Assembly (NCBI GenBank): GCA_027924585.1
Contig: BSBM01000252.1
Span: forward strand, 6,262,001 to 6,326,000
DNA length: 64,000 nt
From: Larix kaempferi
Lineage: Eukaryota > Streptophyta > Pinopsida > Pinales > Pinaceae
Direction: 5' to 3'
How positions within the stretch are numbered: position 1 is the stretch's first letter; the number at the start of each line of letters is the position of its first letter. Positions 44,001 to 52,932 of the stretch are shown piece after piece. The position numbers were made by a program, and so were the translations under genes. The notes under the pieces are model-generated. The model had not been told where the DNA came from. It searched no databases and worked only from the letters and a program-made list of their open reading frames with translations.

Positions 44001-46943
44001 TGCATCAATAGACCTGTAATTGAACTCATCTGTCATTTCCAAAAAGTGTTTGATCTGTTGGTCATCTTCAAAGACCTGCCAATGTTTGATATTGTCTGGA
44101 ATAGACGGTCTATGTATGACTTCGATATTATATTCTTTTTTAGAAAAGATGGGAGTTTTGAACGCAGCTCCTGCAGTGGCTAAAGAATCTGCTACAGTGT
44201 TGCTAACTCGTGGAATTGAGATAACATCATGTTCATCGAAAAAGTTTTCCAGTAAATCCCACACTTCATTCCTATAGGACCTCATTTTAGGATGTTTGGT
44301 CTGATAAATAGCTTTTACCCGATTTATAACCAATTCAGAATCTCCAAATACCTCAATCTTTTTTGCTTTCAAATCCTTCAACACATTCAATCCCAGAATT
44401 AAGGCCTCATATTCTGCAACATTGTTGGTACATTCAAAATTTAATTGGTAAGAAAACATTAGAAATTCCCTGTCAGGTGTAATTATCCATACTCCTGCTC
44501 CAGCTCCAGCTCCTTCTCTGCTTCTAGCCCCATCAAAGTGCATCGTCCAAGTACCTTCTTTTCTGATCTTTTCTCTTAACAATCTTTCCTCCTCATTTTC
44601 TTTAGGTTTAATTACATCAATCTTTTCTTTAGATTCAATATCATTGTACAAAATGCAAGAACCCAAATCGGTGTCTAATGCATATATGGCCTGTTTCTCA
44701 GGCTCTTTTAAATCACTTACCAAATAAGAAGCTCTCTTTTCAGTATACAATCTTCTGTGTACCCCCAACACCGGAATAGTAGCGAAAGACATATCCATTT
44801 GTAGAGTTCCCTTTAACTTTGAAGCCCACGACCTGGACAATAACATACCGAACTTTGCAGGAATATCAGCGACCACCACATCCATAAGAATACCTTTGGC
44901 TGGTATCTTACTGAGATTGACTGTCAAATCTTTAATCAACCCTAAACATTTAACTTTCCTTGAATCAAAAGAAAATAAGTCATCATATGGTCTTGTGATT
45001 TCCAATCCCAAAAATTCTACTACAAGTTTGGGCATCAAATTATGAGAAGCTCCGGAATCCAACATACAGTTATGTACCACTTTATCATGAATATCCAAAT
45101 TCACATAGAAGGGAGAAACTTCTTCCAAACTATTGTCTTCCATTCTTGATCCTAAACAGATATTAGGATTATCATCATCTAATTCCAAAGTGTCTATTTC
45201 CACCCGATTTTCTACCTGCATCATCTTGAAAATTTGTTCCTTATATTCCTTGTTCTTCAGTATTTCATTAAAGGGTACTGAAATCTTGACTTTTGACATT
45301 TCATTCTGTATGTTGAAAGGAACCAAATTTTTATCACTTTCCTTCATTGGATCTTTCTTGCTGTCTAGAATTACCTTGGGCACGTCTTCATTTTCTTTTC
45401 TTTTAGTTTGTGGTTCAGGCTGACTAGTAGAAGTTTTATCAGCATTTCTTTTTGACTTGCCTATTGGTTCTTTCCCTTTGTCAATTACAACATCTCGGTT
45501 CCTCAGATTTATCTTTCTTTGAAGATCGTTTATGGCATTTTGATAACCAATCTGGTATTGATCACTTCCTATCTCCAAACTACAACATTCTCCTTCTGCC
45601 ATGAACATATCATGTTCCTGTTTAGTCAAATACACTTCTGGATCAGAACTGCCACAATGGTGAATATCTCCTTCAGGTATTTCGGCTTCAGCTTCTCCAG
45701 CAATATAATTTTCAGGAAAAGGAGGTCGGATTTGATCCTCTTCTGCATTCCTTGGGTTTGGCTGTCCTCTCGGCCTTACAGATGGAACAAAAGGCCTCCT
45801 AAAGTTCGGGTTTCTGATTTGAGGTTCTGCTGGTTCTTTATTTGGAGTTTTGTTGTCCACTACTAATCTTTCTAGCAACTTTTCCATAGTTTTCATCATT
45901 GCTTCGAATTTTATATCTGTAGAGGAAGAAGAAGAAGAAGCTACATTTTGATTATCTTCTCTAATTTTCTTTCTATCCATATCTCTATGTCTCATTTTTC
46001 CAGAAGCCATCATATTAGCCTCAACTTCTACTGCATCTTTCATCATTATTTCCAAAGTAGTAGATCTTCTTTCTCTTAATGTGCATGAAAAATCACCTTC
46101 AAAAGCATCAGCATAATGTAACTTGGCTGCTCCTACTGGAGGTTTTATATCTGTAGGGATTGAATTATAGACTTTCATAAATCTGGCAGAAAACTCCTGA
46201 ACTGACTCAAAACCTCCCTTTTTCAGATTGTTATACTGGGTCAATACCTGCGAAGGATTTTTCTGATATTCCCACCTTTCGATAAAAAGGGTTGTAAAGG
46301 CATCATAATTTGCAATAGATCCAGCGGCTAAAGCTCTAAACCATTTTTTCACTTCACCTCTCAGGCTTTGAGCAAACAACCTCATTTTAGCATCATCAAA
46401 ATCTACTTCTTCTAAATCAATAAAATCGCTGAAATTATCAACATGTTGCTGTGCTGTATAATTTCCCTCATTATCAAAAGTAAAGATTCTCTGTGCATAA
46501 TTTTGAGGCAAATCATGTAAAACTGCTGGCAAAACCAAAGGAGCAAATCTGGCAGCCATGGGCGGTGGATTATAAGGTGCAACTACCGTCGCCTGTTGTC
46601 TATTACCCTGTACAGGTATTCTCTGGGCTTTGGATATTTCAGGTGCTTTCCTCTCAGATCTTTGTAAATTTTCCCAAACAGATTTTAAAGAATAGTCCCA
46701 CAAACTTTGTGGATCAACTTTTGTTTCTTTCAAATCAGAATCTGACTTAGTTCTAAACAGAATCTTTTCACTTGAACCAATATTTTCTTCCTCAAACAAA
46801 TGTTCTTGCAAAGAAGGGAATATATTCGAAAACTGAGAAATACCTTCTTTCGTCTTGCCTTTGACTTTCTCCGTCTTGAGGAGCTTTTCTGGATTATCTA
46901 CGCCTGAAAAGAACTGTGAACCGGGATTCCTTCTTGTAGCCAC
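41013..46943 (-). CDS. Gag-Pol polyprotein with extra RNase H before RT, 1,976 aa
   Basis: One uninterrupted frame begins about 150 nt past the primer site. Domains in order: Gag (about 137-300, WFRALAAGS, LRERRSTTLEI); no CCHC knuckle seen; protease with CMLDSGASHNLMP (Asp629); archaeal-type RNase H at about 799-925 with all four acidic residues (HFDGA Asp804, NVAEYEAL Glu844, GDSEL Asp868, VADSLA Asp919). RT follows at about 1100-1350 (RLCVDFRNLN, YMDD 1265-1268), then Gypsy RNase H from about 1405 with FTYAS in place of TDAS (Tyr1414) and no TDH motif. Integrase has CHEC, Asp1697, Asp1758 and Glu1794 (DD35E spacing) and a GPY motif near the C-terminus. No chromodomain seen. It should supply all enzymes for particle formation, reverse transcription and integration. 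Confidence 0.95.
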   Translation of the reverse strand: MATRRNPGSQFFSGVDNPEKLLKTEKVKGKTKEGISQFSNIFPSLQEHLFEEENIGSSEKILFRTKSDSDLKETKVDPQSLWDYSLKSVWENLQRSERKAPEISKAQRIPVQGNRQQATVVAPYNPPPMAARFAPLVLPAVLHDLPQNYAQRIFTFDNEGNYTAQQHVDNFSDFIDLEEVDFDDAKMRLFAQSLRGEVKKWFRALAAGSIANYDAFTTLFIERWEYQKNPSQVLTQYNNLKKGGFESVQEFSARFMKVYNSIPTDIKPPVGAAKLHYADAFEGDFSCTLRERRSTTLEIMMKDAVEVEANMMASGKMRHRDMDRKKIREDNQNVASSSSSSTDIKFEAMMKTMEKLLERLVVDNKTPNKEPAEPQIRNPNFRRPFVPSVRPRGQPNPRNAEEDQIRPPFPENYIAGEAEAEIPEGDIHHCGSSDPEVYLTKQEHDMFMAEGECCSLEIGSDQYQIGYQNAINDLQRKINLRNRDVVIDKGKEPIGKSKRNADKTSTSQPEPQTKRKENEDVPKVILDSKKDPMKESDKNLVPFNIQNEMSKVKISVPFNEILKNKEYKEQIFKMMQVENRVEIDTLELDDDNPNICLGSRMEDNSLEEVSPFYVNLDIHDKVVHNCMLDSGASHNLMPKLVVEFLGLEITRPYDDLFSFDSRKVKCLGLIKDLTVNLSKIPAKGILMDVVVADIPAKFGMLLSRSWASKLKGTLQMDMSFATIPVLGVHRRLYTEKRASYLVSDLKEPEKQAIYALDTDLGSCILYNDIESKEKIDVIKPKENEEERLLREKIRKEGTWTMHFDGARSREGAGAGAGVWIITPDREFLMFSYQLNFECTNNVAEYEALILGLNVLKDLKAKKIEVFGDSELVINRVKAIYQTKHPKMRSYRNEVWDLLENFFDEHDVISIPRVSNTVADSLATAGAAFKTPIFSKKEYNIEVIHRPSIPDNIKHWQVFEDDQQIKHFLEMTDEFNYRSIDAEGDEMGPDEVDSPEETEKFKQRIGGKDIIQLKNNVIPRGLIPLEKLFDKNDVVKNPKIEPKLEDVKDYNLGSEKDPKLVKLSKKLPRKEEDKSVEVMKRFSDVFAWSYEDLKEYDISVIQHTIPIKPGEKPFKQKLRRINPKLLPVIEKEVRKLFDAKIIVSLRFYKWLANLVPVRKKNGEIRLCVDFRNLNRASLKDNYPLPKMDQVLQQVVGAERISMLDGFSGYNQIKVHPEDQEKTAFTTPWGMFMYAKMPFGLMNAGATFQRAMDIAFVDERDKIVVVYMDDITVYSKHAVDHWKHLERVFIKCRRFGISLNPKKSHFCMEEGRLLGHIISKEGIKIDPERVSAIQKVGIPRSKKEIQSFIGRVNWLRRFIPSFAEILRNITEMLRKDREIKWNEEARKSFDNIKKALTEAPVLISPDYTRDFIMFTYASEHTVAGVLLQKNQEGIEQPIAFFSKILRDAELKYNIMEKQAYALVKALKDFRIYILHSHTIAHVPSAAVKDILTQPDPEGKRAKWIAVLLEYDLDIKPTKLIKGQGLAKMMTETNWDSLSINFIAETSSEDVPKSPIIEDFSLSPWYSDIVYVLQNLQAPTDMEKTRARSVKLKAAKFCILDGNLFWKDPRGILLNCLLENEAQHIMVEFHRGMCGGHHSWKATVNKILRAGFYWPSMYSDVYKEITKCHECQIFDGKRELLPFPLKPISVEAPFQQWGLDFIGEINPNSSGQHKWILTATDYFTKWIEAIPTRNATETVIMNFLEENILSRFGCPKRIVTDNAPAFKSKKMINFCHKYHIHLNHSTAYYPQGNGLAESSNKSLVRVIKKLLEDNKRAWHTKLKYALWADRISTKRAIGTSPFQLVYGTEVVFPVSLGLPVMKLLQEVDEEPNHMQRRINQMIELHEVREKAYNKTQIHQEKMKKTFDRKVKERDFQINDLVLKWDSRKEEHHGKFEHLWKGPYIIAGCQGENAFILKNCNGEFYPGGPVNGRHLKHYLS

Positions 46944-47094
46944 AATGTCTTTCTCAACTTACTCTCAAAACTTCTAAAAACTGTCACAAGTGAAGTCGCC
47001 AGGGCAATATCTACAACCGACTTGTTTCAAACTTCCTTGCCCAAGAAATTTGAGCTTTCTTTGTCGTTTCTCCGAGGGAAAATTTCACTTTCGT

Positions 47095-47112
47095 TCCCCG
47101 GCAATGGCGCCA
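47095..47112 (-). other. Primer binding site, tRNA-Asp type
   Basis: On the minus strand TGGCGCCATTGCCGGGGA begins 3 nt after the 5' LTR. It matches the complement of the plant tRNA-Asp 3' end with one mismatch. Confidence 0.88.
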
Positions 47113-47979
47113 AAATGTTAACACTTAGATTTTATTCTGGTTGTAAGAAAATAAGACCTAAGGTAACCTATTTCAAACCAAGCTTTAGGTAGAAGAACTA
47201 GCCATTTTCTCTACCAGAGAGGGCTTTCTCTTTGATATGTATGTGAAGGCTAAAATATACAAAGGTTCTTTTAAAATTTCTCAAAAAATATTTTATGGTC
47301 GAAAAGGTGAACAAGAAACATTGGGCATGGAGTCAAAGCTTTCAAAATGTATAATAAACCAGTAAGAGATTTTCACCGTACAAATTTACGCAGAGGCAAG
47401 ATAGTAATCATATTACAGTCAATTTGATTTTTCAGGTGACATAGAAAGAAGTAAAGACATTCCATCAACAACAGGTATCTATCCAGGATAAATCTATTGT
47501 CAACTTTGGAGAATAAAATGGATATTTAAATGCGGATAAAATGAGGCATAACCAGTATGAATCTCAAATTATTTCAAGTGTTCATTTAAATATAGAAGAA
47601 AAACACCATGGGAGATATAACGAAGAAGATAGACATGCACATATAAAGATAAGGAGAATAACAGACTGTAAGACTGATTAACTCATGAATCTCTGTCATC
47701 AAAAGATAGGTATCATCACTGTACTGCCTTTATTTCAAAAATAAACTTCAAAACATACTTGTTTCTCAAAAAATTTCCAACCCTTTCAACAATGACCTCC
47801 ATTGTTTTTTATACAAAATTTTTAGAAGAAGCCCACATAACTGCTTCTTCTAACTAATAATTAAAAATATTTAACTAAAAGATAACTGTCTTCGAGCAAC
47901 CCATAACTGTCTTTTAAATAATATTACAGATTTAAAATAAAAATGTCTTTTTGCCACATGGCAAGAGTTTCAAATACAT

Positions 47980-48849
47980 CTAGGTATGAACAGAATATCT
48001 GGTCTTTCCGTATTTCTCCACATAACTCCATTGGTCAGCCGTGGGTAGGTCATAATTGGTCATTTCCTTCACCAATACGCGCATCTCGATATGACCTGCA
48101 TAAGAAATAGGAAGAAGGTTTGCGCAAGTTGAAATTAGCATATTTAAAATTTCAAATTCTCCTGACATTTTCTCCATTAGAATTTTTCCTGTCAGCATGT
48201 GATCTAGCTGCTGGAATTTTCGGTGATCCATCCTGATATCAAAAAGTAATCTTTTATAATCACTTGGAGGAATTAATTCACTATTTTCGTTCCAGAAAGC
48301 TGGGAATCCCTTATTCACTAACTTGTCAAATTGCTTTTTGAACTGTATTACTTCTTTCCTTATTTCTCCTGCTTTGGCCTCGATGTTTTCGACATGTGAG
48401 TATTTGCCCAAGATCCTTCTGGCCCAAGTGATGACAGAAATTCTGTTTGTTATACTCATGGCTGTCAGGTCTGCCTCGGATAAACTGTTTAAAAATGTTA
48501 TTGCTCTCTGGGCTATTTCTTTCGGCTTTCTATTTAGGCTTTCCCTGACTGCCCGGCAACTGTCAAAAGCATCTTTGGCTACCTTTTCTTTAATTCTTAT
48601 ATAATCCAGATATGGCCTAAGTTTTTCAACCTCTTTAATGATCTGGTCCCACACCATATGTTTACACCCCTGCATAGCAGCTTGCCCTGTTGCATGAGCT
48701 GCTAATCCTTTATTATTATTGCTCAATTCCTGATTATTTGCCTGCAAAGTTTTTATTTCTTTCTCTTTTACTTCATTTTCTTCTTTCAATTTCAGTACTT
48801 CTGCCTTCAACAATTTGATTTCGTTATCTTTTAAACTTATTTGTGACAT
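47980..48849 (-). CDS. LTR-borne ORF, C segment (5' LTR copy), 289 aa
   Basis: Starts at an ATG (MSQISLKDNEIK). The frame is also open upstream (ENKTGVDEILQA) as far as the B stop at 48886-48888. Coiled coil at residues 1-50, then a charged helical region. In the diverged relative the corresponding part lies at 55012-55767. The original may have been made as a separate product or by readthrough of the TAA. No known family recognised. Confidence 0.75.
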   Translation of the reverse strand: MSQISLKDNEIKLLKAEVLKLKEENEVKEKEIKTLQANNQELSNNNKGLAAHATGQAAMQGCKHMVWDQIIKEVEKLRPYLDYIRIKEKVAKDAFDSCRAVRESLNRKPKEIAQRAITFLNSLSEADLTAMSITNRISVITWARRILGKYSHVENIEAKAGEIRKEVIQFKKQFDKLVNKGFPAFWNENSELIPPSDYKRLLFDIRMDHRKFQQLDHMLTGKILMEKMSGEFEILNMLISTCANLLPISYAGHIEMRVLVKEMTNYDLPTADQWSYVEKYGKTRYSVHT

Positions 48850-48885
48850 TGCCTGTAAAATTTCATCTACACCGGTCTTATTCTC

Positions 48886-50523
48886 TTATGGGCCTGTCTG
48901 TACTTGTTGCTGACTATTCTCTGCTAATTGTTTTCTTGCTGTGGCTAACTGTTCTTCTAAAATGAACCTTTCTTTTTCCCAACAATCTTTTTTGTCAGAG
49001 AGCTTTAACATTTTAGCTGTAACATCATTGACTTCGTTAGATAACTCTTCTTTCTCTTTTTCTAACACTGTCAATTCTGCACCTTGAATGAGTACAGCAT
49101 CTGGGATTTTTAACTTTCGTCTCAATGTTAAAATCACCTCTTCCTTCTCCTGGAGCAGTTTAGTGGCTGCAGCTCCATCTTTATTAGTCAAGTCTATTTG
49201 CAATTTCTTAATTTGCTGTTGTCGAGACTTATTCTCTGCCTTTTCTTGTCTCAACTGATTATTTAATTTGTCTACTGAATTTTTCAGTTTGTCGGCTCTC
49301 AATGTGGCCCCCAAATAGTCTGAGTATATGACCTCTCCAGCTTGTCTATGTAACAAAATTTTATCAGGGGCATTTATTTTTGACAAATCTATCTTCATCT
49401 CTGAGATCTTGTTTTTTGTCACAACTGAAAATTTCAAAGAATTTTCTTTGATGTTCCTGCTGGTGAATAAACTTACTTCATTATTTGATATATTCCTGAC
49501 CTTCGGAAACAATTGACTTTTTTGCTTTGCGGATTCCTGTTTGTTTTTACTATGTTCATCAAATACGTCCATGATATTCCTGGGTCTATTTACATCATCC
49601 CCTACAGGGGTCTCTTCAATGTTGTATTCCTTCACTGTAACTTCTGGTATTTCATCTTCTGTCGCTTTTGCTTCTTCTGAAATTGTTGTCAATTCTTGTG
49701 ACTCATCGGTTTTCAATCTTTTTCCTTTTTCTGTCTCTTCATCATCGATGATCATAATATCCTGTATAGGCCTTTTGGACCCCACTAATGCAGTATTTAT
49801 TCCACTTTCTGTTTCTGCCGTTGCTTCTTCCAATGACATTTCTTTGTCTGACTTGTCTGGAATAATTTCTTCTTTGTATTCGAACCAGTTGGCTCTGTCT
49901 GCCATTCCTTCAACAGTTTCATGATTCAGAGCCTTGATACGATGCTCAAGTCTTCGTTTGGATATGATATTTAATGGGTCATATTCCATAGCTGCATCTG
50001 TCTCAAAATTCATGTCTTTTAACAACTTTTCTATATATACAGCAGCGTTCTTATTCTTTATTGTGAACGGACCTAATGTGAAAGGGTATTTAATGTCCGT
50101 TGCTTGTCTGTGGACTAAAAAATTGTTATCTTCTACAATCAATTTCTGTCTCAAAAACTCCAAGGCAAAAATCCTCAAGGTGAGGAATGCTGGTAGCACA
50201 TAGGGTTTATGCTTGAATCCATACAATCTGACTACTGTACTATCTCTCGATAAAAACCAATCTCCTGTGGCATACTCTGTATTCAGTTGCATTGATACCT
50301 GCATTTCCGGCAGTACCCTAGGCAAATTTTTTCCGAAAATCATCTTAAAGATCGTCGAGAGCATGTAATTGATAAAATTGAAAATATTATTTTCCAGTGG
50401 AGTTGTGAAAACAATCTCTGGGAACTGTAATTCTTCCTGGCTGGATACCATAATCATTCTCATTAAAAAGGCCTGAAACCTGAAATGTCTGTGCGTGGAA
50501 AAATTGACCATCTGGTCATGCAT
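48886..50523 (-). CDS. LTR-borne ORF, B segment (5' LTR copy), 545 aa
   Basis: Starts at MHDQMVNFSTHRHFRFQAFL because a TAA lies just upstream at about 50563, where the 3' LTR has a Gln codon. The content is that of 37593-39383 minus the first 51 residues: a conserved domain (EYATGDWFLSRDSTVVRLYG, YPFTLGPF), acidic linker and C-terminal coiled coil ending ENSQQQVQTGP. Substitutions relative to the other LTR copy are mostly amino-acid changing (for example GKNLP against KKKLP), as expected without selection since insertion. Confidence 0.75.
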   Translation of the reverse strand: MHDQMVNFSTHRHFRFQAFLMRMIMVSSQEELQFPEIVFTTPLENNIFNFINYMLSTIFKMIFGKNLPRVLPEMQVSMQLNTEYATGDWFLSRDSTVVRLYGFKHKPYVLPAFLTLRIFALEFLRQKLIVEDNNFLVHRQATDIKYPFTLGPFTIKNKNAAVYIEKLLKDMNFETDAAMEYDPLNIISKRRLEHRIKALNHETVEGMADRANWFEYKEEIIPDKSDKEMSLEEATAETESGINTALVGSKRPIQDIMIIDDEETEKGKRLKTDESQELTTISEEAKATEDEIPEVTVKEYNIEETPVGDDVNRPRNIMDVFDEHSKNKQESAKQKSQLFPKVRNISNNEVSLFTSRNIKENSLKFSVVTKNKISEMKIDLSKINAPDKILLHRQAGEVIYSDYLGATLRADKLKNSVDKLNNQLRQEKAENKSRQQQIKKLQIDLTNKDGAAATKLLQEKEEVILTLRRKLKIPDAVLIQGAELTVLEKEKEELSNEVNDVTAKMLKLSDKKDCWEKERFILEEQLATARKQLAENSQQQVQTGP

Positions 50524-50562
50524 CCTTTCTGCTACGAATGTTTCAAAATTTAGTCGGGGAAT

Positions 50563-51186
50563 TTAACTTTCGTCAATTCCCGACTGGACTATACTTATTC
50601 TGTACAAAAAACTCAATTGAAACTCAGTTATATACAAATCCGTATCTAACCCTAAAACTACGGCCAACAGTGTCAAGACCAACTGGGTATTTTCATTAAA
50701 AAGATTGATATCTAAAGGGTAAGGGAGTTCCGAAATGCTAGTCTCTGGTCTGAGACACGTCGACAAAAACATTTCTCTATTACTCTGAGAAGCGTGATGA
50801 AAATTTTCAATAATTGAAACCTCAGAAAAAACCTCAGGGTCCAGGGTTTGGGGCAAATCTACTTCCAGGGCTCTAATCACTTCGGCTGGCTCAATTTTGC
50901 AAATGGCTCTAGTTTTCTGGCTGTTTAAAACAACTCTCTCTTCCCGTGAATAATTTTCGGCACACCAGGAGACGAATTCTGGGAAAGCAGGAAATTGGTT
51001 AGGGCAAAAAGCTATCAGAGATGACTGGTGAACCCTATGGGGGTCTATACCTTCTTTTAATAACTCAGACAGGTTAATTTTTAAATCGGAGACCGGAAAC
51101 CTAATGAGGGTATCGTAAACATCCTCATCTCTGTCTTCTAGGGCATCTTTTGACCTAAAAACGTCTATATCTTGCACAGTCTCCAT
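50563..51186 (-). pseudogene. LTR-borne ORF, A segment (5' LTR copy), 207 aa
   Basis: Starts at ATG 51186, 170 nt below the TATA box: METVQDIDVFRSKDALEDRD. It continues through SELPYPLDINLFNENTQLVL to a premature TAA after SGIDES. Compared with the 3' LTR copy it keeps the Tyr codon that is a stop there. A and B are therefore one ancestral coding unit of 766 codons. Possible kinship with plant 'putative transposon protein' domains is untested. Confidence 0.75.
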
Positions 51187-51358
51187 TTAAACGCTTCTTT
51201 TAAACAAAATTCCGTTTAAAAAGTGTGACAGGTCACCAGACCCTACCTGTAAGTGCTTGCTTTTCGCCTTCTGTCGCAATCGCCAGCTTCCACCAGTCTT
51301 CGGAGCTCTCCAGGATAACGACACATGCAAAATGCCGTTATGTGGAGCCCTTTCTTTT

Positions 51359-51366
51359 TTATATAA
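51359..51366 (-). promoter_or_regulatory. TATA box in 5' LTR
   Basis: TTATATAA on the minus strand, in a TATATAAAAAAG context. Transcription from here would place the LTR-borne frame at the very 5' end of the genomic RNA. Upstream U3 has CACGTG-type G-box words at about 51720 and (mutated) 51845. Confidence 0.6.
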
Positions 51367-52142
51367 GCCTTTTTAGAATAACTTCCTTGCACCTTTATGA
51401 ACGCGGGTCACATCTAACCGTTGATCTTTGAACCATTGTTCTGGACCGTCAGATCTCGTCCCCCTTTATTCTACCGGTGGTATCCGCGATCGAAAAGGCG
51501 GTTTCCTTTTCTGGTTTGCTCCCCGCGCGGATACACCATCTGCTGACACCTGTTATAGTGGTTTATTCTCCGCGACCGATTTCCCTTATATCCCGTGTGC
51601 ATGTTCCTGGCCGCGGATGAAACGCTGGCCGTTGATTTTATCTAGGTATGTATCAGCCTTCCGATCATTGTAAAATATGATGTCATGTGACATGGCCCCG
51701 CCAAGCTCTCCCTGTTCGCCACGTGTTGGGTCCCACCTTGCCACGTAAGGTAACTTTCCACATTTCCATAATGGGTGGTTTCGCGCGGTGTTATAGTGGT
51801 TTCCGATACCGCTTTATCCATGCGCGGATGAATGAATATCGGACACGTTCCTTGGTGGTATTATGTCCGCTACCACCCTCCACCATTTTTTGACGATTAT
51901 ATTGGCGACGCGGGGTTGATATTAGCCGTTGATCTGGATTTATAATATCTCCGCCGATGGGACTTGACCGGGGTTTAACCCTTACCTATATTTGCTAGCG
52001 GACCTTATAATTATGGGTTTTTATCATATATTTTTATATGAAAACCTTCAATTCACCCCTTTTATGATGATTTTTCTCTTAGGACCTTTCAGCCAAACCT
52101 TTTAGCCAAAATTTTAGGTTTTTCTCAGACCTGGTGTCAACA

Positions 52143-52443
52143 CATATCATAAACAACCTTTTGTGCTAGCTAAACAAAAATTATGTTGTATATATAAAAT
52201 CGTCATATTCATTTTCTACATCTCTAGAAAAATCCGATTCACTAACTTTAAAATATGGAAAGAAATAAAATTATGAAGATGATGTACAACATTTTGAAAC
52301 AAATAAAAATCCATATCGTATTTTTCATATTCATAGTCTTTCTCTTGCTCATCTATATTCAAATATTCATCCCAAACCTGATTTGAAATCTTTCCACAAG
52401 GCTAAAGATTGTCCTCTACCTCCTCAACATCAGTAAACATCTG
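52143..52443 (-). pseudogene. Outer element frame between gag and the insertion
   Basis: Acidic, tyrosine-rich short open pieces (for example DEYLNIDEQEKDYEYEKYD) with several stops. They continue into the frame at 35002-35822 on the other side of the autonomous element. Confidence 0.45.
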
Positions 52444-52932
52444 CTACAAAGTCAAATATTTCCTCTCTCTGAGATAAAAAGCTAAGTCAGGATGATGGGT
52501 TGTTGCGTAAAGAAACCTAGCATCAGTTCTAGAAGGTTGAATGTCTTTAGGCCTAGTACAATAAAAGCTTTGAAACCTCCTATTAAACTTGGTGACACTT
52601 TCATCCTTCTTCCTCTTCATGGCATAGAATTTGAAAAGGTATTGATCATAAGAATTCATTTCACCCCAATACCTCAGGAAAACATCATGAGAGTCCATCC
52701 ATGAATCTATTGAATCATCTTCCAAATTTCTAAACCATATCTTGGAATCTGATTGTAAACACTGACAAAATGTTCTCATAAACACATCATCATACATGAT
52801 TTCAAAGAGATTTGTAAACCTTTCAAAGGATTCCATGTGTCTTTCTATTGTAACATGGTCTTCTCCATTAAACTTAGGAAGATACTTGAAGAACATGGGA
52901 GGATAATCATGAAGGATGGATGGTAGCTTCAT
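52444..52932 (-). pseudogene. Outer element Gag core
   Basis: The 162-codon frame carries a Gypsy Gag core: MKLPSILHDYPPMFFKYLPK, MRTFCQCLQSDSKIWFRNL, FNRRFQSFY and LAFYLRERKYLTL. It aligns along its length with residues about 137-297 of the autonomous polyprotein (LPAVLHDLP, MRLFAQSLRGEVKKWFRAL, LRERRSTTL). The frame extends upstream without a clear start (QLTKVQIKIREHHKP). No protease or polymerase follows. Confidence 0.85.

Larger units (their letters stand above)
35823..52142 (-). mobile_element. Autonomous Ty3/Gypsy element with ORF-bearing 5-kb LTRs
   Basis: Two LTRs of exactly 5,027 bp (35823-40849, 47116-52142) begin TGTTAACAC and end TGTCAACA. The target duplication is a perfect catat (35818-35822, 52143-52147). 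I spotted about 30 differences between the LTRs (about 0.6%). The 6.3-kb interior holds a tRNA-Asp-type primer site, one uninterrupted 1,976-codon gag-pol and a 3'-junction motif. Each LTR carries a 3.2-kb reading frame on the same strand. The element lies inside the interior of an older gag-only relative. Structure and enzyme motifs suggest it was recently active; the only visibly altered enzyme is the Gypsy RNase H. Confidence 0.95.
47116..52142 (-). repeat. 5' LTR, 5,027 bp, carrying ORF
   Basis: Begins TGTTAACAC next to the primer site and ends TGTCAACA before target copy catat. In its own orientation: about 780 bp of U3, a TATA box, about 170 bp of leader, the 3.2-kb frame (51186-47980), then about 860 bp. 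Confidence 0.95.

Noticed and set aside
41074-46750. Several plus-strand open frames over the Gypsy polyprotein
   Set aside because: Shadows of the 1,976-codon minus-strand gag-pol frame; no domain content of their own.
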